A stretch of 64,000 nucleotides of DNA from Rhabdornis inornatus (GCA_013397075.1 VWZS01008197.1:930001-994000); one strand, 5' to 3'; counted from the stretch's first letter, positions 1 through 14,096 are shown. Notes: a model not told the origin generated them from the letters alone. A program made the numbers and translations.

Positions 1-3000
1 AAAATTTATTCCACTCGGTTTCTGTAACATTTAAAATGTTAATACTAAACACTAAAATTTAAGAAAGATTTGGAAATACTTTGCTTTGCTGCAAAATGAT
101 AAGGAAATTCATGAATTTTAAAAAGCTTTAAAGACTTGAAAGAAAATTCAGTTATATCCTAGCTTTCATGAAAGGTTCGTTCTACTAGAGAAGCAAGGCA
201 GTTACATAAAAAGGAGGGGGAAGACCTCAGCTTAGCAATATATATTTCATAAATCAGAAGCAGCATAAAAATGCTATCTTAAAGCACTTTTAGATATTCT
301 GCTGGGCAAATGGTTTCCCAGATGAGCACCAGGAAGTTAAAGACTTCAGAGTAAGTGTAGCTAGATCACCACAACATTTATTTCTAGAGTAAATGCAACA
401 TTTATGTAAGAAAATGTGTGTTTTGAACATACTTTGCACTGCTGAATTTAGTAATTGTTCCCTTTTAGAAAATATGTTTAATAATTCTGACCCTCCTTCC
501 CTCACTTCTTCCTGTCCTTTGCATGCCTTGGAAAGCTGCATCATCATCAAAGGGGACATAGAAAGGCCTGTGGTAATAAACTAATGCACAGAATCTGAAT
601 TAATTAAATTGCTGTTGGTGAAATGTAGGCAGTGAAAGACTCTGTTGTTTAAAAACACAGATTTTGTATGGATGTCATGTACTTCTCGCAAGCATCAATG
701 TAGTTTTTAGGTTGAACTAGGGCCTCTATATAATGTACTGTGTCCATTACGTGAAGGTGTGCTGGAGACTCAGATATCCCCAATGTCACAGTGTTATAGT
801 GGGTGCTGCTTCAGTTTTTGATCTCAGCAGACAAACACTGATTGCTGGTTTTACCTTAAGGGATACTTGTTCAGAACAACTTCCTACCATAGCACCACTG
901 AATTCCTTCTTTGTCTGCACCTCTGCAATTCCAAGGCCTTTGCACTCATACTTAAAGATTGCTATTCTGAAAACACTGCAGGAATATGCCAGTGATGGAG
1001 CATCAATACTATCATTTTCTTCCTTTCCCTCATTGAACGAAATAGTGTGTAGCTTAATTCCACCTTCCAGGTTTTCTTCACCCTAGAGCCAGACTGCTTG
1101 CCAATCTAATTAAGATTTAAGAATTCTATCTCTGCTGCTGAGATTTGAAATCCAGATGCAACTGAAGGCCATAGAGTTAAAGTTTAAATCCCTGAATTGA
1201 GGAGGTTAACTTTTTAGTGCATGAGTATTTTAACTCACTTTGCTTGAATTTCTAGTGTAATCTCCTTCAGGCTATAATTCTGCATATTTTTGCATATCTC
1301 ACTAATGGCTCAGAAGCCTTACTGTTAGCAATTCACTAAGAGTTTTGCACTGGTAGAACAGCAATAAATAAATTTTAAAAAAACAGGTTGGTATACATTT
1401 TTCATTTGGTATCTATTAATATGGCAATGCTTATGTATCTGTAAATCAGAAAATTAATGCCTCCACATTTGCATCTTCACCTAATGGTGAAGTTTGAGCC
1501 ACCCTCCCTTGAGCAAATAAGGAATTGTATTCCTGCTCCAATTTGAAATTTTAGTGCTTATTAAAATTTATAGTTTTATGAATAACCTTCAAACTTTTTA
1601 TAATATTTTAAAATCTTGTTTAATTTTTGGAGTGTTAAATGTCTAATTGCTGAAGTGTTAAAGGCTTCTTGATATTTTTGAAAGAAATTGGGCAGATCTT
1701 GATCTTGTAGACTGGGAGTATACTTAAGGTGATCTAAATACACTTCCTCTCATCACCACCACTAACTTCATGTGGCCTCATGCAGCTGAAAATTAAGGGT
1801 TTTCTTTTACTTTTTCTGTTACTTGTTTAATTACTAGCTGTATCTGTTCCTTGCTCTGGTTCACTGCGCGGCAAGATGTGTGCTGGCACTGCAGGAAGGG
1901 AATGTGCAGCTGGAAGGGAAGCAAAATTATAGACTGCCCCTAGAGCACCTAGCCAACATTTAGACTGACTTAATTAAGGAATGATAGTCTAACAGAAGTA
2001 CACCCAGAGTGTTAGCCTAAAGGGTCTGTAAGATGGCAAAATCTCCAAACAACTAAATTATTTATGTTTTCCTCAGTCAATATATGGGTAAAACCTTGAT
2101 TTTAGAAGAGTTTGTATTTAGCTTAGTTTTTTTCTAAGGGTGGAAAGAAATTGCCTATTATACTTGGGCAAATTTTGTTTTTCAGAAGAGAATTTTAGTT
2201 TTTGTTCACCTGTTTCTGTTAACTCTTCTAGGCTGTGTTTTATGGTGTTAAGGAGTGTACAGCAAATTGCTTCAGTTGTTCCCAAGCTGTTTCTTATTCT
2301 TCAATTTGATTGCTTTTAAAATACTGTAGAACAACTAAATTGTTCTTTCTTGTGCTGAGAATATATAACTTGCTTCTTTGCAGAGCCAGTGGTGACTTCA
2401 GCCAGCATCTTTCTAGGAATTTATAGATCACGTTTTCACTTCTCTAAACGTATTTAGAAATGGAGGCAAATGAGAATAGCTGACCCAGATGAAGCAATAT
2501 TTCTGTTCATTCTGAAGTGCCCTGGGAGTTCAGTGTTTGTGAGAAATCTAAATTGACATCCCTTGGTCCAGACTTCCTGCAAAAAGAGTTGCTGTGGAGG
2601 GAGCAGGGCGAGGTTCCTCACCCTGTAGTGTTAGCAAGTCTCATCAATGCCTCAGAGATACCCACTCTTGGACTGAAATTGGGCTTTGTTCTTCATGGCT
2701 GAGCTGAGAACAAGGATTTCCTGCAGTGTCAAATGTGGGATTCTCCCAGGGGAAGCACTGGCAGTGCGTGAGCCAAAGCACAAACTACTGAATCCCTCTG
2801 ACACCACAGTGCTGCTCCTTTAAACTGTTTAAAAGTCGTCTTCCAGGCCCTTGAGTTTTAGTCACAGCTAACTGGAGATTCAGACAAGGATTTAATCTGC
2901 ACTATTAAGCTTTCCTCTTTGCAGGTGGCAGAGACATAATGTTGATGCATATAATAAAGCAAGAAGAAAGGAGGAGTGCACAGGAAATGTATTTTAACAT

Positions 3001-5922
3001 TCTCCAGATATCACAAAGAGAACTCAAGAAGGTTTAGATTTGCACATTTGTGGGATGAAATATGAAATTAAAGACAAAGTTTTGCTTCATTCCCAGTATA
3101 GTTTGTTAGGATATTGAGTTACTGAATCTGCTTTAAAAAAATAGAAAGAGCCTAAAAACACTGGTAAAATTTTTTTGCTCACTTGACTTTTAATTCATAA
3201 TTATTTAGGGTTATTTTTTGCTTACAGAGACACATTGAAATATGTCTTTTTTTCTTTCTCTTATGTTTAATGTTTGCCTGTATAATGAATTGCTGTGCAG
3301 AGTTATGGCATGAATGGCCACAAAGAGTCCGTTGCATTATTCTACTTTAATAGATTTCAATTAATTGCATTATGATGACTGTAGAAGAAATTAATTTGCT
3401 TCTCACTGAAATCACTAAGAGCAAGCCTAGGTTTTTTCAGGTCAAATTGTTATGGTTTGGGGGTTTTATTTGCTCTCTCCTTATCTCCTCCTCCTCCTGC
3501 AGCACCAGTGAAGCTGGTAGTGAGAGCTGTTGTATCTTCAGTCCTGGTGCATTTTGACTGAGGGAAGAGTTTGACTCATTAACTAGCATGGAAATTAGAG
3601 CAAGACCTCTTCTACCTAACTGATACAAACTGATATAAACGGAGAGATATTCTTCTAAACAGTGCCTCAACAAATGGGTAGCAATTTTTTTTTCAATAGA
3701 ATTATATAGATCTAAATTATAAAAATCTTTGTAGATTGTGTAGCTCAGCAAGGAAGAATATCCCTTATTTGACATGTTTTGGTCTTGATTTAAAAGACTC
3801 ACTGATCACTGTCTATATGGAAAAAAGATGTTCATTCACTGTGTCTGAGCACAAATGGAATAATTCTCTAAAACTGCACAATATCATTTTCATGAGCCAT
3901 ATTTTACCATGGCAGAGCTCAATATTTGTATTGATTTGCTTAGGGATACCTATTGCAAAAGATTCTATTTTATAAGCAGTTAGACAGATTGCATTTAATA
4001 GGAAGAATGTGCTTCATGGATTAAATATGTGCCCAGAAAATAGGAAACTGCTACTTTTTGTATCTCATAAAAATGGTAATGCAACAATTAGCAGGGTCAT
4101 ATTATAAAGCACAGACTTTACTCTAGCTTAATGGATCTAGGGATATGCATTCATCAGCAACGATAGATTTAGCATAAAATGACATGTAAATGAATTGATG
4201 ACTGATCATAAATTAATTTTAGTGCTGAAGAAGTAATAGAGACACAGCAAGTTGCCACTTTATCATAGTATTTTACTGCTCAGCAACATTTGAGCAACTA
4301 CTTAATGTTCTATGTGCATTTCTTTTCTAACAGCTTGAATAAATTTGAGGTTTTTTTGTGCCTTTCAGCAATATGGAAACCGAAAAAATCTAGAAGGATG
4401 GAATGCAAACAGAAATAAATTTGGCTAAGTGACGTAAATTCATTTTTCATTAGATGTTTATGAAGGTCATTAATTATCATTGGACCTCTGAAGTGCTGGA
4501 TATCTGTCTATGTTTTTTCTTCCTCCTTCTTTTTTTTTTGTGTTTTCTCCCCAAAAATAAAACATTTGAAACTTAGAGGTTTATTCCAGGTGTATACATT
4601 TAAATATATGGTCATTTATGGTGCAGGAAAGTAAAAAACAAAAGCTAGTTTTTGGAGGTGTGATCATATTTAGATTCTGCATTCAAACACTTCTATTATT
4701 CTTCCTTATTTTGATGGTACAATGACTGTTGCTCCTTCTATTGTATCACTTCCACCAAAATCAGTGGGCATTCTTGCTGTGTAATCATGACAGTGGTCAG
4801 ACATATCCAAGAGAGGATATCTTTCTCCTGTACAAAGGCTAAAAGAATTCTGCAACTGATTTCAGCTGAAGCAGAATCAGTCCCCAGGGATGTCACGCAC
4901 ACTTCAGAAACCTAAGCAGTCTATCCCTGTTCCATTAAAAAACTGCAGAGGAGCAGGGGTTTAACACGAATATGTGCTGGATGGTCTTGTAAAGGAAAAC
5001 ACATGAAGTAAGCACTTAAGAGATTGGTAGATGCAGAAAAGTATCTAATGGAATTCTCAGAGGTGCCAGGTTTGTTGTGAGCAGCTTTTATTTCACGGGT
5101 GCATTAGACTTCTTTTTATTATTATTTTTAAGAAAAGCAACAGTACACTTTACAAAGAAAAATAGCATTTTTATTGCCAGCAAAATGCCACTAAAAGCAG
5201 TAGCATGCAGTCTACTGGAAGCTGGCACCTCTGCTTCCCTCACCTTTCCCTGATAGCAAAGAAGCTTTCTGTTTGCATTAGCACCAAGAGATATTTTATG
5301 GAGCAAGAAAACAGAGTTCAACTTTTCACAGGGCTGATTTTGTTCTGCATAAAGCATTTACTGCTGCTGTCAGCAAGAGTAAAATTTACAGTTGCCAGAA
5401 AGCGTAAAAACTCAAATGTGCTCTTGGAAAACACATAGTGAGCTGCATGTAAAGGAGACACTAAAAGCCTGTTTCATCCCATTTCAAAATGCACAGTTGA
5501 TCTGAAAGGAACGTCAGCATCTCTTATTCTGCCTTTATTCAGAGAAAAGCAAATGTGCATCTGATTTGGAAAGCAAGACTGCTTTAAAGAAGCAGTCACC
5601 ACGTGTGCTATGTTAACACAGCTGCGGGGTGGCCTGAGGTGCCCAGGCTGGGCTCCAGCACTCCCATGCCTTCTGGGCAATGTCTACACCTCTGCAGGTC
5701 AGAGCAAAGCAAGATTTACTGCTGCAGCTTTTGCTGGGGAAAAGAAATTGTTTATGCAGGGATACTGAATAGCTCAGGAATCAGTAGAAATAATGTAGAG
5801 ATTTCACATTTAGCACCCTGGTCACACACAGCTGTGGGTGCTGTATGTGTCTCAGCATGTTTTGCTGACTTCAGCAGCTAGACAAAGTGTGTAAAATGTT
5901 GCTTCCAGCAACTAGAAGTAAC

Positions 5923-6480
5923 GTAGAATGGTTTGGACTAGGAGGGACTTTTAAAGGTCATCTTGTTCCAAACCCACTGCCATGGACAGGGACACTTTTC
6001 TACAAGACCAGGTTGCTCAAAGCCCCATCCAGTCTGGCCTTGAGCACTTCCAGCATTGGGACATCCACAGCTTCTCTGGGCAACCTGTGCCAGTGCCTTA
6101 CCACCCTCACAGTAAAGAATTCCTTCCTTATATATAATCTAAACCTTCTCTCAGTTTGAAAATATTGCTTCTTGTCCTGTCACTACAGGCCTTATCAGAA
6201 AGCCTCTTTCTGTCTTTGTAATAACCCCACTTTAGATATTGAAATGCTGCAGGAAGATCCCCCTGGGGCCCTCTCTTCTCCAGCCTGCAGAGAATAGTCC
6301 CAGTTGTCCCAGCCTGGCTTCACAGAAGAGGGATTCCAACACTAATCACTGTTGTGGCTCCTCTTTGGACAGACTTGAACAGGTCCATGTCTGCCTTGTG
6401 CCAGGGAGCCCAGAAATGGATGCAGAACTCCAGGTGGGGGTATGACATCTCAGTAAAACTCATGTCCCTGCAGGAACAGA
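5923..6480 (-). mobile_element. CR1 LINE fragment, 5'-truncated
   Basis: The + strand reads as the reverse complement of an avian CR1 3' end. It starts with GTAGAATGGTTTGGACTAGG and continues through the conserved blocks CCATGGACAGGGACAC, CCAGGTTGCTCAAAGCCCC, CTCTGGGCAACCTGTGCCAG and CACCCTCACAGTAAAGAATT, then a reverse-transcriptase-end segment near ACAGGTCCATGTCTGCCTTG. The sense strand is therefore minus, with the 3' end at about 5923. About 560 bp remain, as expected of a 5'-truncated LINE copy. It is diverged and carries no intact frame. The far edge near 6480 is approximate. Confidence 0.92.
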
Positions 6481-8980
6481 GCTATGCTTCCAGCATGACA
6501 GGTCCCTCCTAGAACAGCTGCTGGAGGGGAGGGGAAGGAGGAGTGATCCATAGCCGGAGCACACTATTCCCATCCTTGCTAATACTTGCTAATAGAAAAA
6601 CTGGCATGTCTATGAGTGTGTAGAACAATAGCTGTATTCATACACTATGTCCTTTTGAAGATTTTCAGTATATTTCATACCTAAAATGAGATTTTTTTTT
6701 TGACTGATTAACAAAGTAAATGAAGAACAGCTACTACCCATACCCTGAAAGTGTCTCACCCAAATTAACGTGTGTCTTTTATGTTTTGTAACAGCTGTGG
6801 TTAGCAAATGGACAAAACAATGTGAGCAAATAGAAATTAAAAGTACTTTCAAAACATCCGTAGACTCATGGACCATGACACTGAAAACAAAAAGTGCTCT
6901 GTATATGGTTTTGTATGTCTGTACATAGACAATAGAATATATGACACAAAGCCCTTGGGCCCTGAAATTAATGGCACACGTGTTAAATTTTTAGCATCTA
7001 AGTATCATCCTTTGATATGTGTAGCTCTAGTTACATTTTTATGCTTCAGCTTGTGCTCACGTATTTTGTGGAATGTGTCTATAAGTGGTTGTTTGAAAAT
7101 GTCACCAATTGTAGCATTTCATTTTCTTACATCTTCATTAAGTGTTTTATCTGTAGTATCTCTTTTCATACATTATCAGTAACTGCTGCTAAGCCTCTTT
7201 GCTCTCTATTCTCCATGATGTCCTATCACACTTTGATTGTTAGTTCAGAAAATGTCTTCTCAGAGGAAATTTAGTTTTAGCCTTCCCTTGCTGTTATCTG
7301 GGCTCCCTCACATCTGTCTGCATCAGGTTGAGTCTGCTTGGAAAATAACAGTTTTGTGTGTGCTTTTGGCAAGCAGAATCAAACTCTGTCACTCTCTGTT
7401 GCACTTAACACACTTTCTGCCTGTCAGACCTCCACAGACCTCTTTGGTTTCTTTTCTTGTATCTGAGGGGTGCAGGGGTTCTTGTTATTATAGCCTGCCA
7501 CTTCTTTGACATTAAAAGGTTTGGTTGCTGCAGCATCACAAAATAATCCATTGTTCTTGGGCTTTGTGGTGCAGCATGCTCCTGAATTCCAGGATTCATT
7601 TATTGTACTCGTGACCTATTTTTGCAGGACATTTTTAATATTTGACACCACCATTAGTTAATTAGCCTATCAATTAACCAATAGGCAGGTCACTATTGAT
7701 TTACTACTTAACAATTTTAAACACAGCAATGCTTTCTTGGACATGGATTTTAAAAAGGCTACCGTAGTGCTACACATTTTATGTGAATTTACAGAAATTC
7801 AGCTCTGCTAACTGGGTAAAGTCAGGGCCATTCTCACAGGTTCACTGGGCTTTTTTTTTTTTTTCCAACATATAGCTGTTGGTAAAAAGCACATTTCGGG
7901 TATTTTGAGATGGCTGTGGTGCCTGTACTATATCAGTGTTGTCCACACAGCACCATGCAATGCCATGCAGCAGCTCAGGTCCCAAAAGCACTCTGGCAGC
8001 TCTGCACCTCACCTGGGTTTGGTAGCTCATTTAACAGGGTTGCCCTGCTCCTGAAGTAAAATACTTGCTGCTGGGTCTTCCCTTTGCCTCCTGCTCCACT
8101 GCACCGTGCAGAATGACCCTGGGACATTTCAGAAGTAGAGAACACCACCATCTCCATCTGAAACCCTGAAAGAGACAAAATTACAGTACTCTGAAAAAAA
8201 AAAACCAACTTGAACCGAGCAATAGCTTTTGAAATTGATAGGTAGCTGATTGATGCTTGAGTCATGCTTCAGAAAAAATAAAAGCAAAAATCAAATAAGA
8301 TTTATCCTTCCTTCTCTATTTTACTCTTTATATTTTAGTTATGTCAAGATTTCTATATTTCTTTCATGTGTTTTTTTTGGTATCTGGTTTTCTGACTGCA
8401 TTTTTATGATGTTGTTATCACCTTCTTCTCCTATAGTGGTGGTAATCCATAGTTAGAAGGTACCATTGGGCCAATACTGGTCTAGCAATTGACTCAGTGT
8501 TAAATCTGAGCATATGTTTTCTCTGCTCTTCAATCTTAAATATTTCTAACCTTTTAAAACCATTACTTTAATCCACTAGAGTGAATTACTTTAGGTCAGC
8601 TATTTTTAGGCCATTACAACTGCTGATTTATTTTAAGGTTTTGATTGACGAAATTACATGGTGCCAGTCTTGTTCAGAACAGCTCTTGGAGCCCAGGTCT
8701 GACTTTAGCCATATCTACTGAGACTTACATATATGCAGTCCAAAATTAAGACTTGGTTTGGCAAATATCAAACTAGATACTGATTCGTAACAAGTCAAGT
8801 AAAACAAAAATAACAAAACCAGCCACAATCAATTCAATCACAGGAAAAAAAAAGACATTAATTTTCAAAAGAATTTACTATGGAGCCTTTGCATTTGTAG
8901 AGAATATGTATTCTTTTGTTTACAGGAGCAAAGCTACATGGGGCAAGCCACAAATGAGATCCTAACTAGCTCTGACGGTG

Positions 8981-9153
8981 TTCTGTTGTACCAAACTGTC
9001 AGATAAACTTTGGGGTTTGTGTTGTGAAAGGACACAATAAATGGGTCTTTAAGCTTTAGATAAATACTGCTCTTCTGTACCAAGCTCTGACAAATGAATT
9101 TTGCTTTTTCCTGTTGAGAAAGGACGTATTAAGTGGGTCTTTAAACTTTAGAT
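8981..9153. repeat. Diverged direct duplication, two 81-bp copies 92 bp apart
   Basis: Copy 1 (8981-9061) and copy 2 (9073-9153) share the same order of blocks: TTCTGT near the start, ACCAA, a GTTG(T/A)GAAAGGAC block, then (A)TGGGTCTTTAA(G/A)CTTTAGAT at the end. Both are 81 bp and are separated by 11 bp. They have diverged, so the duplication is not recent. The second copy ends 54 bases before the ROBO2 coding exon, so it covers the region where the branch point and upstream splicing enhancers would lie. Confidence 0.8.
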
Positions 9154-9207
9154 GGACAAAGAGTATCGAATGTGCACCACTCACTAGCCCCCTACATTTG
9201 TTTTTAG

Positions 9208-9390
9208 GTTCAATGGTAAATGGATGGGGTTCTGCGTCTGATGAGGACCGTAACTTTTCTAGTCATAGATCTAGTGTAGGTAGCTCCTCAGATGACTCCA
9301 TCTTTACCAGCGGCACTTTTGCACAAGCACTGGTTGCAGCAGCAGATAAAGCTGGGTTTAGGCTGGATGGAACCAGCCTGACAAGAACAG
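9208..9390 (+). CDS. ROBO2: ROBO2 cytoplasmic-tail exon 1 of 4 in window (fifth from last)
   Basis: Roundabout guidance receptor 2 is a single-pass receptor for Slit ligands in axon guidance and cell migration. This exon encodes 61 residues of its cytoplasmic tail, starting with a Gly codon completed by the previous exon. Recognisable blocks are SMVNGWGSAS, DEDRNFSSHRSSVGSSSDDS, FTSGTFAQALVAAADKAGF and RLDGTSLT. The AQALVAAADKAGF form is typical of ROBO2 rather than ROBO1. The acceptor is TTTGTTTTTAG|G. The donor is ACAG|GTTTGT, weak because of the T at +3. The exon is 183 nt, phase 1 in and phase 1 out, so it can be skipped without a frameshift. It is rich in Ser and acidic residues and has no catalytic domain. 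Identity rests on recall of the ROBO2 tail; an alignment was not run. Confidence 0.96.
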
Positions 9391-12300
9391 GTTTGTAGAC
9401 TCAAAGTTGATGCTCTCTGCATGAAGGGTGTCTCTGCCTTTCCTTCTCTCAGCCAAACTGTGTCTCACACTTGTCTAACATGCATGGGGTAAGGTGGATG
9501 GAGGTACTTTAATTGGTGTTTTTAAATGAAGCCTTGCATTATGTTTCATTTTTAGTGATTTGAAGTAGTGAATAGCACAAGCTTTTAATCTGCACCTTTG
9601 GTCTGCTGCAGTTCCCCTCAGTGCTGACTCTGCTCTAGATTTACTGACATATCCTCATTTAATATTTAACTGAAGAGATTACTAATTCTGCCTTGCAACC
9701 TTTGATGATTTCGGTTTCTGAAAAATCTCCTCACAATCATTCACTTTTCCAGTGATGAACATCACGTTTAAACTATTATCTCCATCCCTGCTCTTCTGTT
9801 GCATTTCATCTTGCAAAAGGGTGTTTCTCTGTGAAGTTTTGCTGAGCATGGGGTGAATTGGTGTGCTTTGATTGTTAACAATACAAACAGTTTAAAGCTT
9901 AATTAATAGCTGATTTTAAAAATCCTTAATTCAATAAGTTAATATATTTTGATAACATTTAATTTTGGTTATGCCAACTGAATCTGCCAGGTAAAATGTA
10001 ACACAGGTAAAGTGGATATTATATTTGAAAACAGCCAATCTTCTGAAATTAATTAATGAAAACTAAATATATTTTAGATCTTATTTTTAAAGCTCCATAT
10101 GTTTTATTTATATTAAAAATATAAAGAAATATTATCTTTATTCTTGTAAAAAAAAGATACGTTTGCATTTCCTTAGTCTTGTCAAAATAGCAACAATAAC
10201 TAATTATTTAAATCCACAAATCTAATAGCGGAGTATGAACTTGGGTCATATTTTTTGTTATGCCTCCTCAGCTAATTCTGGATGACAGGTCCCATAATAC
10301 TCTTATAATTTAAATTTTTGAGACTATTAGTCTGGTATGAAGTCTCTCCTTTAGTAAAATGTATGCATTTAAGAGAAAGTCTCACATGTTGGGGCTGAAA
10401 ACTGTAGGCTTTCTGCATGCAATCACTTCATGGCAAGGACTGCGTTTTAGGAACATTAGGAATAAAGGAAAGAGTTGGTGGCAAAGTCCTAGTATCATGC
10501 CTTTTTCAGGTCACTGTGACTTTTACCACTGACTTTCGTCAGACAGAGTCATCCCTAAAAGATTATTTCACCACAGCTGAAACCCTCAGTTATTTCCTTC
10601 TATTAATGTAAATTGAGTAAATGTGTCTTATCATTAAAAAAAAAAGGAAAAGAAAGCAAAACAAAACAAGAAAACTCATGTAGACCTTAACTTACCTAGT
10701 ATGGCCTTAATTTATCTAGTCTGGATACATCTGGCCAAGCTATAACTTAAAATATACTGAAGAGTCTCACAGGTTCTGAATGAAAGGAGCAAATATTTTC
10801 CAACCTTTTTCTTTTTTTTTTTGTGGTGTTTGCTCCAGTAAAAGTTAATGCAAAGATTCACCAAAATTACTGTCACTTACATCAAACCTTTGAGAAGTAC
10901 AGTTTCCGCCACAAATATGCTCATGACAGAAGTAAATCACTTTAGAATAAATATGATTTTTTATTGTAGCTATGCAAATGGAAACTACAAGAAAAGGATG
11001 AGAGCCTCCTTGTCAGTATTTTCCTATCTTGATTAGGTCACAAATGCACTTAAAGTGAGGATGTGTGTAATTCAAAAAAGGGTACAAAAAAGGATCCAGC
11101 AGTTGTGGTAGAGACTTTATGATTATTACCCTCTTACTCTCTTAATGACCCAGCAGGCAAAATGGAAATAAAATAAAAGCCCACATGCAAACAAACAGCC
11201 CTCCCTTCTTTTCCTCACAGAAACCTCAGCAAATGGAAGTGCTGCCCCTGCTCAGTGCAGTGCCATTAGGATGTGTCACCTCACAGGGCAGGGTGGCTTG
11301 GTCAGACAACCCTGTTACAGCCCAGCAGCCCCCAGAGTGCAGCACGGTGTCTGGCAGTGCAGAAACAGCAGCAGTGTTACCTTGCTCATTGCCCTGAAGG
11401 GAGCCTGAAGGTCCTGACTCTCTATTCTTCTGCAGTCTGTACAATTATTTTCACCCATTTAGAATAGCTGTGAAATACTCTCAGCAGTAGATACTAAAGG
11501 AGATGTCCAGCTTGATAGCCTCATATGGGAATGTTTTATTGCCAAGCGTGAGAGGCACTGGTGAATCCAGATGCAATGTGTCTCTCCTGCCAGACACTTT
11601 GATTCCAGTTTCCAGAAGCCATCATGTGATTTGCCATGAAGTTCAAACAGCTTTCCTTTTTAACACCCTTGGGAAATTAAATCAAGAATTAGTGGATTCA
11701 TCCTTGTCTCCACTTAAACACACTAAATCTGCTGCAGAAAGTCTGACACTGCTCAGCAGTTCTTACTAGAAGGGTTGCATACAAATACAAGATGGTGTAA
11801 TCCATTATTAAGTGCATTGAAAAATGTGCTGTGGGACTCTGCACATCATTTGTGTTTGCCCCATGTATGATTTAGGTCAGTGCTATTTATTTTCCCTCAT
11901 TTTTGTAAAGAGATGAAAGATAATGTTTGGTTCTATTTCTTTTTTAAACCAGCATTCTGAATGAATAATCATATTTCTTTAGTCAAAAGAATAAGCGTGA
12001 AGAATCTGCATCCTGCACTCACTAGTTGCACTTGCATGTTGTGAGTTTATTTTTGCAAAACATCTGTGCAGCGTGCTGTGAGCTGGGATGGAATTTCAGG
12101 CTCACATCTGAATTTCTTTGCATTAGGAGTCTTTTTTTATTTTTATTTTTAAATGAAATTTTAATATTTTGCCTGTGTTCATCTGCTGTGTTATCCTTAT
12201 CACGAAACAAGGGCTTGATGACTTGTCTTTGTCTGGCTGCAGCTGCGCCAGCTATAGAGGTTAATGTTCCCAACTGCTTATTCCTTGCTTTCTCCCAGCT

Positions 12301-12402
12301 CCAGAATTAGCTGCTTGGGTGGGTGCTCTGTAACCCAATTTCAGTTAAAATTAGCTAGGTTAGCAAAGGCATTGTTTTCAGACTATATAAATTCAATTGG
12401 GC

Positions 12403-12458
12403 TTTTTTGTTTGTTTGTTTGTTTGTTGTTGTTTTTGTTTGTTTTTTGGGGTTTTTTG
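12403..12458. repeat. Low-complexity (TTTG)n / T-rich tract
   Basis: The + strand shows repeated TTTG units interrupted by longer T runs and one GGGG. It is simple sequence, probably variable in length. No flanking transposon is visible. Confidence 0.9.
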
Positions 12459-13317
12459 TAGAGGAGGGTTAGGGAATGTCCAAATGAGGGCTTCAAACAT
12501 GGTGACCTCTGATAGCTGGCAGAGATGTGCAGCTGAGGACAAGCCTGCCTGAGAGCAGTGCCCTCCCCAGGGTGCACAACAGTCAGAAGGTAGAAGATCA
12601 AGCCTGAGACAGTCACGAAATCTCTGAAGTCAAATAGTGAAATATTATCCTAACATGTATGTATTAATGTGAAATAACATGTTAGAGAGATTATGGCTAC
12701 TTTTTCACTTTGCCCTCTTAGCACTGAGAATGTTTCCAGTAGGATGCTGAGCTGCATATTACTCCCAATTGGGCTTTTCTACATCAGGTTGTATGTGACA
12801 GCATGTTGGAAGTAAGCACACCTGTTGGAAGGTTTTGCTAGGAAACATAACCCATTGCAGGGTAGACCATGGCTTAAGTAAACCAGAGGATAAAAAGACC
12901 TCCTTCCTATCATGGTTCCAGTTGACCAGAAAAATAGTAATCACCCATTTTGCCACTTCCTATCATCTCTGACATCATTTGGGCCTAGAGCAGCACTGAA
13001 AGAGCAGAATTTTGGACTGGCTTATGCATTTTTTCACTGCAGACAGCATTAAAATATGTAAGAACTTTAATTACCAATTCTGAATTAAGATGTTAATGTC
13101 TACAAAATTTCACAGAAACGACATATACATGAACAAAAAAAAGTCAAAAATGGTGATTTTTAATTTTCATCAGTTATCGTTAAATATTAAGTCTAGTTAA
13201 CAGAATAAAAGTATCAGAATAAGAGGAAGTGAATGTAGTAAATGAACTGTACTCTTTAAATTCTGAGGCTTTTAATAATCTGCTCCATAGAACAACATCA
13301 AAGATATTTCTTTAAGA

Positions 13318-13466
13318 NNNNNNNNNNNNNNNNNNNNNNNNNNNNNNNNNNNNNNNNNNNNNNNNNNNNNNNNNNNNNNNNNNNNNNNNNNNNNNNNNNN
13401 NNNNNNNNNNNNNNNNNNNNNNNNNNNNNNNNNNNNNNNNNNNNNNNNNNNNNNNNNNNNNNNNNN
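13318..13466. other. Assembly gap (149 N)
   Basis: A run of N lies within a ROBO2 intron. The right flank is ATATATACACA, so an A+T-rich or dinucleotide repeat may have stopped the assembly. Open frames drawn through the gap are meaningless. Confidence 0.99.
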
Positions 13467-14096
13467 ATATATACACAACAGATATTAAAAAATATATAAA
13501 TAAATCTGAGGTCAGAATATATAATTTTTAACAAATAAAAGTACTGAAAATTAACTGGAAAATTTTAGCATTTAAATATACCCCCATTTTTATTTCTTGA
13601 GAAAAGAGAGCCCTTAAGTATGCAGTGCTACAATGATACATAGCTTGCAAAATCAGTTATGTTTATCTCACTGGATTTACTCCAGATATACAGTGCATAT
13701 GGGAGCCCCTAAAATGAAAATCTGGCTCAGAAAACATGAAAGTGGAAGGCAGGAGGAGATAAATTTGATATGATTGCAGAACTGTTTTCCTTCCCTGTTC
13801 AAGGCTGAGGAGTTGTTATGACACATCTGTTCAGCACACAGAGCAGGTAGGAGTTACATGGCATACAGCAGTTTTATCACAACAGATGGAATAATTTTAA
13901 TTATAAAAGTTAAAGACAAAAGAATGCCAAGTTTCTCTTGTTGTGGTGTGTCTTAAAGTAGTTGTTATTGGTATTGTGAGGGGACACTTGCCTGCCTCTG
14001 AGAATTAGACCTGATTTATTGTTTTGGAGCAGACATTAATAGAGCAATAACATTTGTTCATCTGGTTTCTCTTTTTTTTTTTTCCTTCTTCTTTAG

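Larger units (their letters stand above)
1..9207 (+). other. ROBO2: ROBO2 intron (5' end outside window)
   Basis: This is the intron before the first visible ROBO2 coding exon; its donor lies upstream of the window. It ends in TTTGTTTTTAG at 9197-9207. The sequence is A+T-rich with no recognisable ROBO2 coding segment. The longest open frame (733-1086, 117 codons, +) resembles no known protein and has no clear splice signals. It contains a CR1 LINE fragment (5923-6480, - sense) and an 81-bp duplicated unit (8981-9153). Nothing else stands out. That it is intron rather than intergenic is inferred from the 2-base partial codon at the start of the next exon. Confidence 0.85.
9391..14096 (+). other. 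ROBO2: ROBO2 intron (4.7 kb)
   Basis: The donor is GTTTGT and the acceptor is a strong 3' splice site, a long pyrimidine tract (14071-14094) ending in CTTTAG. The interior is A+T-rich, with a T/G-rich low-complexity tract at 12403-12458 and an assembly gap at 13318-13466. No other exon, RNA gene or transposon was recognised. Short open frames here match nothing known. Confidence 0.9.

Noticed and set aside
5887..6159. 90-codon frame on the + strand
   Set aside because: Antisense translation of the CR1 3' region at 5923-6480.
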